A stretch of 64,000 nt of DNA from Pelagomonas calceolata (taxonomy: Eukaryota; Sar; Pelagophyceae; Pelagomonadales; Pelagomonadaceae), in assembly GCA_918797485.1 (NCBI GenBank), contig CAKKNE010000003.1:1116001-1180000 (forward strand), in the 5' to 3' direction. Shown here in pieces: positions 26,769 through 35,664 of this stretch; positions within the stretch are counted from its first letter, which is position 1, and every line of letters starts with the position of its first letter. The notes below the pieces were generated by a model. That model saw only the letters and a program-made list of their open reading frames with translations. It ran no database searches and was not told the origin of the DNA. Both the position numbers and the translations under genes were made by a program.

Positions 26769-29429
26769 ATGCCCGCCACGTCCCCCGTAAACAATACCCA
26801 AACACCTGGTGGCGGCTGGCACCGCGGCACCACCAATGCGGCGTCCGAGTTACTAGGCGCCGTCGACGGCATCGCGGCGGGCCACAAGGACAACAAGACG
26901 GCCCAGAAGAAGATTGGGAAATTACAGAAGAAACCGAAAAAGAAGTCGGCCGACAAAATCCTCGACTCGTACACTCTTGGTCTGAGACGGGCTAATAAAA
27001 CAAGGGAGGTCGACCTGGGGCCGTCGGAGCGGTTCCATGTCATCTCGTACGAAGAGGGCGACGACGAGAAGCTCGGGAAGAGGCTTGGCTGTTTGAGATG
27101 TGAAGTGCTCCAAGCGGGCGGCTGGAGTAGCGCCGGGATTGGCGACGTTTTGAGTGCGGAGGATGTTTATGTACTCCTGACGGTGGATGGGTTGGTGGCT
27201 CGCACGAACACGCGGAATGATGCTAGAGCTCCTACGTGGCACGCCAAGGAAAGACGCGCCTTCGAATTGGAAGTCAGAGACGCGCGCGCGACGCTGTTCG
27301 TCGCCGTAGCTGATGAAGATGATGCCCCGATGGAGATGGACGCCTACATCGGCCGATGCGCTCTACCGTTACGAGCGCTGCGACCGTCGACGACGTACGA
27401 CGCTTGGTTGCCACTACGCTTGGAAGGGACGCGAGACGAGGAAAACGCCATCGACGCGAGACATTTAGTGAAAGGTCGAAGACTGAAAGATGCGGCAGCT
27501 CTCGACCCGACGCAGAAGATGTCCCGCGGGTCTGTGAGATTGCGACTCCGGATGGACTGGGAAGACGGAGGTGTGGCCGCCGCGCGATCGGTCTTGATGG
27601 GCGGGCCCGTGCTCACGAAGCACGTCGTCTTGCCGGAGACGATTTCCGGACGCAAGCAACGAGATGTTGCGAGATTCGCGTTGTGGGGAGAGGCCGGCGA
27701 CCACGGCGACCCCTGTGTCGAGCCCGTCGCGACGCATCGCGTCATGGACCACCTGTCGGATTTACTGGATGCGTGGGCGTCGCTCAAGGGTGCCTTACCG
27801 GCTTACATCGGTAGGTTATCTAGGTACGAGCGACCTCTACGATCACTACTGGCCTTCGCGGCGTGGTGGACGACGTGCCAGAACCCTCAAAGGGCGTGGG
27901 CGTGGTTGTGGGTCCTCACGGCGTTAGCTTTCAGAGATTCGCTGTACGGCGGCGGCGACAGCCAGCTCCAGCAAGCGCAGTTCACGTTTCTCGACTGGGT
28001 CAAGCTGGCTGTTTTTGGTAAACAATTAACTCCATTGAAACCGACGACGAAGGAGGACGCCTGGCTCGCGGAGAAGAAGGCCATCGTGCGCGCCGCCATC
28101 GTCTCAGAAGAACTAAAAATGGAGGACTGGCGTAGAAAACACTTAAAACCCCCTCCCAAGGAACCGGAACCCACCACAGAGGTGTACAAGACCTGGTCCC
28201 TGAATCCCTTGGCGCCTCTCTTGCGACCCATCCAGAAGGCGTTGCTGAAGAACGTGCGGAAGATCCGGCCGCTGCAGAACGCGCTTACGGGACGCGACGA
28301 TCCGGTGTTTGTCTCGACGTGTGCCGGGGTCTGCTTTCTCATTGCTGGACTACTGTTTGTCTGGTCTGAGCTTATTCATCATCATGTGGCTCATTATCTA
28401 GCTGCGTTGAAATATGCATTGGTACGAGCGATCGGCATCGCTCTCTTCGGGCCCCAGAACTTTCTGCTGGTACGCTCGAAGAAAGCCAAGAAACGGGCCG
28501 CGCAAGCCAGGGAAGCTCTCATACTCATCGATGGCAGGAACCGCTTCGCTTATCTCATACAAAAGACGTGGCGCGCGCACCACAAACGAGTCAAGGACGC
28601 CGAGAAGGCGCGCGAAGCCAAGGAAGCCGCTCTCGAGAAAGCGAGGAAGCTTCAGATCCGGAGAGATAAGTTGACGGCGAAGATGCACGCCAAGGGCCTG
28701 CAGACGGCCGAGGAGATCATCAAGAGTAGGACGGAGGCAGAGATCGCGCAGCACGACGCGGCCGCCCTCATGAAGCTCGACGCGACGCTCGCAAAACAGT
28801 TAACACCGAGAAAGCCGCACAAACTAGCCAACGAGTTGGGTATAGGCGAGTACGTCGGCGAGGCCACTAGATTGCTAGAAAAGACGCCCAATGGCTTCAA
28901 GATGTCCAAGCCGAACGCGACGCCCACGGAGTTCGACCCCAAGGGCATCAAGACGACGTCGCACGTGCGCGAGACGTCGTTCGCGGACATCGTGAGCGTG
29001 GCCCCGAACGACCCGGCCAGGCCCAAGACCGTCACGTTCTCGCACCGCGAGGAGGGCTCCGCGAAGGCCCACCGGCTCAAGCAGCACACGCTGACCTTCG
29101 AGAACGAGCGGGAGGCCGAGGACTTCGCGGATGGGCTTAGGGCTGTGGTTAGATTGCACAACCGGGGCGAGCTCGGAGGCCACTCGGCCGATCCGCTCGA
29201 TGAAAAAGAAGCGTTGTTGGCGAAGCTCGAGGACGAGACGGACTTCGAGCATACCGTGGTCACGGTCCCGGAGCCCGTCGTCGGGGGTCTGCTGCCCGCG
29301 GCGCTGGTGGAACGAGGCGCGTGGTTGTGTCCGGCGCGGTCGCGCGTCGTCGACGATAAGGGCACGAGCGAAGCGCCGATGTCGCCGCGGCTCACCGAGG
29401 AGGAGGAAGACTTGCAGGAGGACTTCTGA
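26769..29429 (+). CDS. C2-domain membrane protein with PH-like C-terminus
   Basis: Encodes 886 residues. Residues about 112-220 form a C2 domain (DVYVLLTVDGLVARTNTRND, then FVAVADEDDAP with the acidic loop that can bind calcium). Two hydrophobic regions follow, near 360-395 (SLLAFAAWWTTCQ, AWAWLWVLTALAF) and near 515-560 (FVSTCAGVCFLIAGLLFVW). This C2-plus-C-terminal-hairpin plan resembles MCTP or extended-synaptotagmin tethers at the ER. A coiled coil (about 590-660) and a PH-like segment (about 730-805, with LTFENEREAEDFADGLR) complete it. A role at membrane contact sites is inference. The start is the first ATG. Confidence 0.7.
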   Translation: MPATSPVNNTQTPGGGWHRGTTNAASELLGAVDGIAAGHKDNKTAQKKIGKLQKKPKKKSADKILDSYTLGLRRANKTREVDLGPSERFHVISYEEGDDEKLGKRLGCLRCEVLQAGGWSSAGIGDVLSAEDVYVLLTVDGLVARTNTRNDARAPTWHAKERRAFELEVRDARATLFVAVADEDDAPMEMDAYIGRCALPLRALRPSTTYDAWLPLRLEGTRDEENAIDARHLVKGRRLKDAAALDPTQKMSRGSVRLRLRMDWEDGGVAAARSVLMGGPVLTKHVVLPETISGRKQRDVARFALWGEAGDHGDPCVEPVATHRVMDHLSDLLDAWASLKGALPAYIGRLSRYERPLRSLLAFAAWWTTCQNPQRAWAWLWVLTALAFRDSLYGGGDSQLQQAQFTFLDWVKLAVFGKQLTPLKPTTKEDAWLAEKKAIVRAAIVSEELKMEDWRRKHLKPPPKEPEPTTEVYKTWSLNPLAPLLRPIQKALLKNVRKIRPLQNALTGRDDPVFVSTCAGVCFLIAGLLFVWSELIHHHVAHYLAALKYALVRAIGIALFGPQNFLLVRSKKAKKRAAQAREALILIDGRNRFAYLIQKTWRAHHKRVKDAEKAREAKEAALEKARKLQIRRDKLTAKMHAKGLQTAEEIIKSRTEAEIAQHDAAALMKLDATLAKQLTPRKPHKLANELGIGEYVGEATRLLEKTPNGFKMSKPNATPTEFDPKGIKTTSHVRETSFADIVSVAPNDPARPKTVTFSHREEGSAKAHRLKQHTLTFENEREAEDFADGLRAVVRLHNRGELGGHSADPLDEKEALLAKLEDETDFEHTVVTVPEPVVGGLLPAALVERGAWLCPARSRVVDDKGTSEAPMSPRLTEEEEDLQEDF

Positions 29430-29481
29430 AAAGTAGATGGGTGCGGTTCCCTTTCCCCCCTTTCCCTCCCTCCCGCGCCCG

Positions 29482-29600
29482 TAAATTGACAGAGCTTACT
29501 AGTACTACATTCCGGCGTTGCGACGCCCCCCGGCGCTCCGTGCCTGCTCGGGCGTCATCCACCTCGCCGCCAAAAAATTGACAGAGCTTATTAATACATT
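29482..29600. repeat. Short direct repeat between convergent genes
   Basis: AAATTGACAGAGCTTA followed by a TA-rich tail occurs at about 29483 and again at about 29575, 92 bp apart, between the C2 gene and the gene at 29638. It might serve in 3' end formation; nothing else supports this. Confidence 0.5.
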
Positions 29601-29637
29601 TGGACGCGCGTTCATGGCGTCATTCCCGACGCCGCGT

Positions 29638-29997
29638 TCACCCGCCTCGCCGCCAGCCGGACTCTTCCAAGATCTCCGCGAGGGCGCTCGACTCCCCACT
29701 TTCGCGCAAGATGCGCCGCAGCGCGAGGGCGTCGCGGGCGTCCAAGGCCTGGGCCGCCGGCTGCGGCGCGGTTGCTTCCGGCGCAGCTTTTTTCGCCGAG
29801 CCGTTTTTGTTCCCGAAGATGCGATCGTAATTCGAAGCATATTGCGGGTTGCCTCCGCCCCAGCCGTCGTTGTTCGGCTTGAAGGCGATGTCCGACGAGT
29901 GAATGCTATCCGTCGGTGCCGGCGCCGGTGTCGACGCGGTCTTGGACGAGTGCCGCACCGGCACGCGAGTAGCGCGGCGGAGAGCAATGCGTAACAT
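29638..29997 (-). CDS. Small, probably mitochondrial protein
   Basis: Encodes 119 residues. The N-terminus (MLRIALRRATRVPVRHSS) is a classic mitochondrial presequence. A striking central motif, FKPNNDGWGGGNPQYASNYD ahead of RIFG, looks conserved in style but I do not recognise it. The C-terminus is helical (ALALRRILRESGESSALAEI). The start at 29997 gives the presequence. No function is assigned. Confidence 0.6.
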   Translation of the reverse strand: MLRIALRRATRVPVRHSSKTASTPAPAPTDSIHSSDIAFKPNNDGWGGGNPQYASNYDRIFGNKNGSAKKAAPEATAPQPAAQALDARDALALRRILRESGESSALAEILEESGWRRGG

Positions 29998-30410
29998 GGC
30001 TGTACGCTTCGATTGTTCTACTGACGCGCGCGTCTATATAGCAGTGCAAAGTGGTGGCCAACGTCAGGTGTGGCTGCCCGTGCCGTCCTCGCGTCGAGGC
30101 TGGAATCTGCGGCCTTAAGTGATCAATTAGGGCTGTGTGAGTGGCCTGGAACGCCTCGTTCCAGTTCTGTGGCCTCACGCGTGCTGTGTGACACTGCTCT
30201 CAATGGAGTGGGCGACAGCTGAGAGTGGCGCCACCTAAAATCAGCGCGAACGAGCGGAGTTTGAAATATATCGCCGTCGGTGGCTTGTGCGGATAGTTTA
30301 TAGATCCGAGTCGCTCTTACAAGTCACTGCGCGCCGCCGCAGCGCTTATCCAGCGCCTGCCGCCAACACACACTGCTGGCGCTGTCTCGTGCGACAGACG
30401 CGCAGCCGTC
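29998..30410. other. Divergent intergenic region
   Basis: Some 413 bp between the small mitochondrial-type gene and the acidic-Ser protein gene. No repeat, RNA gene or known element was recognised. Confidence 0.3.
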
Positions 30411-32447
30411 ATGGCCGACGAGCTGTGGAAATGGTGCCGCGCGCAGCGCTTCTCCGAGCCGATGACGTGTCGTTTTGTTGCGGCCTATGGGGAAATGTCC
30501 TCGCTCCTCGCGTGCGCGCAGGACGAGGACGTCGTCAAGGAGACGCTCGTCGAGGTCGGCGTGCCCGCGGGCCAGCGGAACCAGATGCTGAAGGCCGTGC
30601 GCGCCCTGGCGGCGACGTTGTCCGTTGATGACGAGGCAGCGGTCGCGCCCGCCGCGCCGGTCCCCGCCGAGCCGCGGCGGAAGCAGCGCGGCGGCAAGAA
30701 GCACCAGCGCAAGCCCGCCGCCGCGCCTGTGGCCGCGCCGGTGCCCGCGCCCGCGCCGGTGCCTGCGCCCGCGCCGGTGCCCGCGCCCGCGCCGGCAGCG
30801 GTGGCGGCGGAGTCCTCGAGCTCGTCGTCGGGCTCGGGCTCGGAATCGAACTCCGATTCCGACGAGGCTGCGGCGCCGGCGCCGGCAGCGGTGGCCGCGG
30901 AGAGCTCCTCTGCGGGCAGCTCTAGCTCAGATTCCGGTTCTAGCTCTGGTTCGGACTCCGACTCGGACTCCGACGACGAGGCCGCGGCGCCGGCGCCAGC
31001 TGCGGCCGCCGCGCCAGCAGCGGCGGCCGCCGAGAGCTCCTCCGCCGAGAGCTCCTCTGCGAGTGGGTCCTCGGCGAGCAGCGGCTCCGACGACGACGCC
31101 TCGAGCTCGGACGATGGCGACGCGCCGCCTCCGGACACGCTGCCGCCGCTGCCGCCCCCTGCGGAGTCGGACTCGTCCGAGGATGAGGACGAGGACGAGG
31201 ACGGCGCGGCTGTCGCGGCGCCGGCCGCCGCCGCCGCCGCCGCCGAGTCATCCTCGGGCGAATCTTCCTCCTCAGGCGAGTCCTCCTCGGGCAGTTCCGA
31301 CGACGAATCGAGCTCGGACGACGAGGCCGCTGCGCCGGCGCCGGCAGCGACGCCGGCCGCCGCCGCGGAGTCGTCATCGTCCTCGTCGTCCGGCTCGGAC
31401 TCGGACTCGGGCTCGGGCTCAGACGAGTCGGACTCGGATTCGAGCTCGGACGAGGAAGAGTCGGCCGCGCCGGCGCCGGCCGCGCCCGCCACGCCTGCTG
31501 CCAAACGCCACGCCCGCGCCGCGGACTCGTCGTCTAGCTCCGAGTCTTCCTCCTCCGAGGACGAGGACACGGCGCCGTCGCCGCCAACCCAGGGCCGCGG
31601 CCGCGGCACGCCCTGTGCGCCGCCGCCGCCGCCCGCGAACCGACCGCCACCAGCCGTGCCGGAGGAAGACGGGCCGTCTTTCCGCCACGGCGGGCACGCC
31701 TACGAGCCGCAGCTCGCGCCGTCGCCGGCGCCCGCGCCTCCCTCAACAGATACGGTCGCGGTCGCGGAGGGCGAGGCCCTGAAGCGCGGCGAGGTCGTCG
31801 AGTTCAAGCTGGCGACGTGGGGCGAGAACTGGACGCCCGCGCTCAGCCCGCCGAAGCGCGCGCGCGTGTCCCGGTCGCAGGGCGGCGAGCTCACGCTCGA
31901 GATGAACGAAGGCTCGCCGCTCGAGATCCCCCAGCGCGAGCTGCGCGAGCTGCGGCGCGTCGTCGCCGATTCGCAAGACTCGGCCGCCCTCGCGGAGCCG
32001 GAGGCCCTCGAGGAAGCCCAAGCGCCGCCGGCGAGCTCGGTCGCCGGGCGCACGCGGAGCCGCAGCGCGAGCGACGCGGCGCTGCCGGCGCCCAAGCGGC
32101 GGGCGCCGGCGCCGCCGCTGAGTCCCATTTCGTCGCCCTCCGTGAGCGAGGTGCGCAAGGGGTCGAAGAGCAGCCGCAAGCGCCCCCGGAAGGCGGCCGG
32201 CGGTGCCGCGGCGGCGCCGGCACCGGTTCGACGCCGCACAAAAACGACGCCGGCCGTGAAGGGCGGCCCGAACGACACCGCCGCACCGGCGCCCGCGCCC
32301 GCCGTCGAGGAAAAGAAGTCCCCGAAGCGGCGCCGCGCGCGGAAGAAGAACGGGCCGAAGAGTCCGGTGCCCTTCTCGCCGACCCTGCCTCCCGTCGACG
32401 CGGCGCTCGAAGCGAAGAAGGCGAAGCTGCTCGAGTTGGCTAAGTAG
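30411..32447 (+). CDS. Acidic-Ser/basic repeat protein, Nopp140/SRP40-like
   Basis: Encodes 678 residues. The first 65 residues form a small helical domain (LWKWCRAQRFSEPMTCRFVA) that may be LisH- or SAM-like. Residues 140-400 alternate Ser/Asp/Glu clusters with Ala/Pro spacers, a pattern shared with Nopp140 and SRP40 nucleolar chaperones that are heavily CK2-phosphorylated. A Tudor- or Agenet-like segment (EVVEFKLATWGENWTPALS) lies near 465-485. The last 150 residues are Lys/Arg-rich with several nuclear-localisation-type clusters (SPKRRRARKK). A nuclear or nucleolar role is inference from composition. Long antisense open frames across this gene are compositional shadows. Confidence 0.7.
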   Translation: MADELWKWCRAQRFSEPMTCRFVAAYGEMSSLLACAQDEDVVKETLVEVGVPAGQRNQMLKAVRALAATLSVDDEAAVAPAAPVPAEPRRKQRGGKKHQRKPAAAPVAAPVPAPAPVPAPAPVPAPAPAAVAAESSSSSSGSGSESNSDSDEAAAPAPAAVAAESSSAGSSSSDSGSSSGSDSDSDSDDEAAAPAPAAAAAPAAAAAESSSAESSSASGSSASSGSDDDASSSDDGDAPPPDTLPPLPPPAESDSSEDEDEDEDGAAVAAPAAAAAAAESSSGESSSSGESSSGSSDDESSSDDEAAAPAPAATPAAAAESSSSSSSGSDSDSGSGSDESDSDSSSDEEESAAPAPAAPATPAAKRHARAADSSSSSESSSSEDEDTAPSPPTQGRGRGTPCAPPPPPANRPPPAVPEEDGPSFRHGGHAYEPQLAPSPAPAPPSTDTVAVAEGEALKRGEVVEFKLATWGENWTPALSPPKRARVSRSQGGELTLEMNEGSPLEIPQRELRELRRVVADSQDSAALAEPEALEEAQAPPASSVAGRTRSRSASDAALPAPKRRAPAPPLSPISSPSVSEVRKGSKSSRKRPRKAAGGAAAAPAPVRRRTKTTPAVKGGPNDTAAPAPAPAVEEKKSPKRRRARKKNGPKSPVPFSPTLPPVDAALEAKKAKLLELAK

Positions 32448-32760
32448 TGAGTGCGGATACATACACGTATTCGGGTTTCTTAGTAAGTCGCGCGCCCCCC
32501 TCAGCGCTCCCGCTCCTCTGGACGTATTAGGGCACGGGTTTCCCAGCAATTTTGCTTTCGCTCTATCTTAGCCGCGCGCACCCCGACCGTGCCTGAGCGA
32601 ACAGATACGACACCTCGCTCCCACCAACGGCGAGACCCTCAAAAAGACCCAGGTTTCGCGGCGAATTAGGTCACTTTGAAAGCCATATATTTTGTTGGTC
32701 CAATTTTTGGACGCTCTAGACCGAGACACAGATCGAAACCGACCCCATATAATTGCAACA
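32448..32760. other. Intergenic region between co-oriented genes
   Basis: Some 313 bp holding the upstream region of the next gene. The start is preceded by TATAATTGCAACA, the only AT-rich stretch of note. Confidence 0.3.
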
Positions 32761-33366
32761 ATGAGTTCCAAACGCAGCGCGGTCGCGCTGGGCCTAGGAG
32801 CCGCCGCCGGCGCGGTGGCGTTCTACGTCCTCTCGCGCGACGGCGACAACAAGGAAGCGTTGTTGGATGGTATCGAGGCGCTACGCGAGGGCGTCGCCGA
32901 CGTAACCGCGCGCGTGCGACGGGCGGCTGAAGCCGCTGTGGAGCGCGTGACCGCCAAAGAGTCAGATCCACCGCCGCCCGCGCCCTCGCCGCCCAAGGCC
33001 TCGCCGCTGGCCGACCACGAGGCCTTCGACGAGGAGGGCGACGACGAAGAACCGCCCGAGGAACAGGACGAGGACGACGCTTTGGCGGACGCGCGCGAGG
33101 CCATGGGCGACGCGACGCCGACCACCCGGGATTCGTCGCCGGCAGTGTCGCCGCCCCGCATCACGTACCCGATCGGCGGTACTACGCCGACGAAGCCATC
33201 TGAGGAGGAGATCGATGCTGCGGTTGACGAATTGCTCCGTGGCGAGGGCTTTATTGGCTCCCGGGAGCTCACGTCACAACTCCTCCAGGCGGCGGACGCG
33301 TCCCGGGCGCCGTGCCGTTCGCCGTTCGCGGAGCTGGGTGATGGCGAGGGGCTCCCCCAGCAGTGA
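32761..33366 (+). CDS. Single-pass acidic membrane protein
   Basis: Encodes 201 residues. An N-terminal membrane anchor (AVALGLGAAAGAVAFYVLS, residues 7-25) is followed by a helix (DGIEALREGVADVTARVRRA) and a long acidic, Pro-rich tail. The end contains an EEEIDAAVDELLRGEGFIGSRE-like helix. No family was recognised; the plan resembles small tail-facing adaptor proteins of organelle membranes. It converges on the IQ-motif gene with 122 bp between stops. The start is the first ATG of the frame with an anchor. Confidence 0.55.
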   Translation: MSSKRSAVALGLGAAAGAVAFYVLSRDGDNKEALLDGIEALREGVADVTARVRRAAEAAVERVTAKESDPPPPAPSPPKASPLADHEAFDEEGDDEEPPEEQDEDDALADAREAMGDATPTTRDSSPAVSPPRITYPIGGTTPTKPSEEEIDAAVDELLRGEGFIGSRELTSQLLQAADASRAPCRSPFAELGDGEGLPQQ

Positions 33367-33488
33367 GTATAAAGTACGTTGTTTACACCAGTCTGGCGAG
33401 GGAGGGGGGAGGGTCGACGCGGTCGCAGCGGCTCGTGGCCGCGCAAGACGCAACGCCGACCGGGGAGGGAGAGGACACAACGATCGGA

Positions 33489-35059
33489 TCAGACGCTGAA
33501 CGCCGATAGCCCAGGGCTGACGTTCATCGCCGGCACGCACCGCAACGCCGCGCCCGGCGTCGGCGGCGCCATCGGCTCGGCCTCGGGCTCGTCGCACGTC
33601 ACGGCCACGACGAGCACGTCATTATCACCTAAGAACTCCCGGTCTAACGTGGCCCGATCGACCAAATCCGCCACGCCCACGGCCGTGCCGCTCTTTCCAA
33701 ACGACAGCAGCGAGCCGTACGTCGACCTGTGTGCAAATAAACAAGTGAGTCGGGTGCAGCAGACGCCGCGTCGATGGCGTGGAGGCCGCCGCCGCGAAAC
33801 TTTGATTTTCGCACCGGCGTCGACTCGGCCGACGCGCGCGCGGCGAGCTCCTCGCGCGTCACGACGAACTCGCGGTCCCGCGTCTTGGTCTGGTTCACGA
33901 GCGTCACCGTCACGTCCGCCTCGGGCGCCCAGGGCGCGAGCACCTGACGAAATCCTCCTCGAGGATTGGACACGAAGTAGCAGCCGAGGCGGTCCCGATC
34001 CAACACGAGCCGCAACGCGAAGGGCTGACCGTTGCGCAGCGTCGCCTCGTGGACCTGGCGCGCGCCTCTCCTCGAGAAGTCGCGAATTCTCAGAACCGTC
34101 GTGCCCTTCGGCGGGTTCAGCACCAGGCTCAGCACGAAGCGCTGCTGCTCGGCCAGACGCCACGCTCTGGCGAACTTGCCGGCCTGTGCGCGGATCGAGC
34201 GGTCGCGTCGATGGCGTGGGCGACGATTCGGGACGCCGGGGCGGACGTCGTCGCCGACGCGCGCCTTGTGCCGCGCGTAGACGCGCTGGATCGCCGAGGC
34301 GGCGGCCACTTGCCGCGCCTTCTGGCGCCGCGCCAAGGCACCGCGCGCCCGCGTCGCCGCGACCAGTGACGCGGCCTTGAGCTCCGTGAACGCCTTGTGC
34401 GCCCGCCGGGCCCGCGCCGCCGTCTGGAGTGTAATGGAAGCGCCCAGCGCCGTCTGGAAGGCCGTGCGCGCTTGAACCCCGCGCGCGCAGCGGTTCTGCA
34501 CCACGATCGTCGCGGCCCGCAGCTCGAGGAACGCGCGCCGGGGCACGGCGCCGCGCCGCCGCGTCTGTGCCGTAGCTAAAGCTCGCCAGAGCGCGGCCGC
34601 GCGGTTCCGCGCCAACCGCCCGCGCGCCGCGCGCTGGACGCTCGTCGCGTAGGGCCCGGCGCCGTTCGCGATGAGCGCTTCTTTTTCGTGGCGCTGCCTT
34701 CTCACGAGCGCCCGCAGCGCCTCGATCTCCGCCGTCTGCGCCGCGATCCAGGCCGCCGTCAAAGCTTCTTCCGCGGCCGCGTTCGTCAATAAACGCTCGT
34801 CGGGTGTGGCCAAAATAGGCGTCGTCGACACGCGCGGCGCGTGCGGCGTGCAGGCGAACTCCTTCACTTCGGTCTGCGTCACGCGCGGCGTCTCGGCGGC
34901 GTCGAAGAAGAGCTCGACGCTGTCGTTGCCGCCCAGCGACACCTTGGGCGCGGGCGTCCGGCTCGGCTTCGCCTGCTGCGGCGCGGCGTTCTTCTCGATG
35001 TTCGTCACGTCCGTGAGGGCGCGGAGGCGGCTCGCGCTGGGGGTGGCGGTCGTCGCCAT
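33489..35059 (-). CDS. IQ-motif protein with a C-terminal unknown domain, spliced
   Basis: Exons 33825-35059 and 33489-33726 join in phase 2 to give 490 residues. After a disordered N-terminus (1-110) and a short coiled coil come several degenerate IQ motifs (VQRAARGRLARNRAA, LQTAARARRAHKAF, IQRVYARHKAR), which bind calmodulin-like proteins. A beta-rich region follows (LSLVLNPPKGTTVLRIRDFS, RLVLDRDRLGCYFVSNPRGG) and a unique C-terminus. The splice replaces a read-through tail with one in another frame (STYGSLLSFGKSGTAVGVAD) and is supported by introner ends and a target duplication. A second probable introner (34184-34258) lies in frame, so the mature protein may be 25 residues shorter. Confidence 0.75.
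33727..33824 (-). mobile_element. Introner forming an intron on the minus strand
   Basis: Body 33727-33816 (90 bp) with target copies ACGTCGAC (33719-33726) and GCGTCGAC (33817-33824). Its left 30 bases match the copy at 2939 at 27 positions, so it has the same plus-strand orientation as the copies at 2939 and 21112, but its host gene is on the other strand. The acceptor CACAG is therefore made by the other end. The end that does not serve as acceptor has decayed from CACAG to CACCG. The intron is 98 bp with a GT donor from the target. Confidence 0.9.
34184..34258 (-). mobile_element. Probable in-frame introner inside an open exon
   Basis: On the minus strand this 75-bp segment starts GTCGGCGA, contains CCACGCCATCGACGCGAC (the family's internal sequence) and ends GATCCGCGCACAG, followed by GCCGGCAA. 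The two putative target copies match at six of eight bases. Because 75 is a multiple of three and there is no stop, the frame stays open and the intron is easily overlooked. Removal would join YARHKAR to AGKFARAW. Confidence 0.6.
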
Positions 35060-35664
35060 GGTTTCTTCTCTGCGTTTTTGTCGCCGGCGGCCTGCGCGGG
35101 CGGCGGGGCGGTTAGGGCGCGGTTTCGGGCGTCGGCGCGTTGTGGCGTAGCGCGGCGTTGCTGCGGCGGTCTCGTGCTGCGCGCTGAGGGCGCGGCGCGC
35201 GGCTTTCTCGCTCGTTTTTTGGCTGCGACGTCGTCCGGCGTGAAACGGCTATCTCGGCGTACACACGGCCGTTTTGCGCGGCGTGAAGTGCTCCGCGGCC
35301 CGCGACGCTGGCGCTGTGCTTGTGAAGGCGCTGTCTAGTCACAGCAACGCAGAGGCGCGCCGTATGCGACCTTCGCGTGAAAACGAACTGTATAGACCCG
35401 AACGAAAATCACTTGCCAAGAATTTCTCCGAGGGCTCGGAACAGAGTCCTACAGTCCCTCCGCAACTCCTTCCCACACATTTTGAGCAGATTTGCGACTA
35501 GAGCGCATGCGAGTGGGCAGGGATTCGACCAAGCTTTGCTGGCTGCCCGCAACCGCATAAATGGCTGTGCGTTCCTATCTCGGTTCGCAAAATGACACGA
35601 TCAACTCATAACACCAGGAGGGCAGCGGAATAGCACGTCTGTGAACCCCATCTGCATTGGAGCA
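35060..35664. other. Divergent intergenic region
   Basis: About 605 bp between the IQ and sulfatase genes, the longest promoter-like gap outside the decayed region. Short frames here lack protein character. No repeat or RNA gene was recognised. Confidence 0.35.

Noticed and set aside
30485-31609. Minus-strand acidic open frame of 374 residues
   Set aside because: A mirror of the Ser/Asp codon runs of the Nopp140-like gene, which has the better start and both folded ends.
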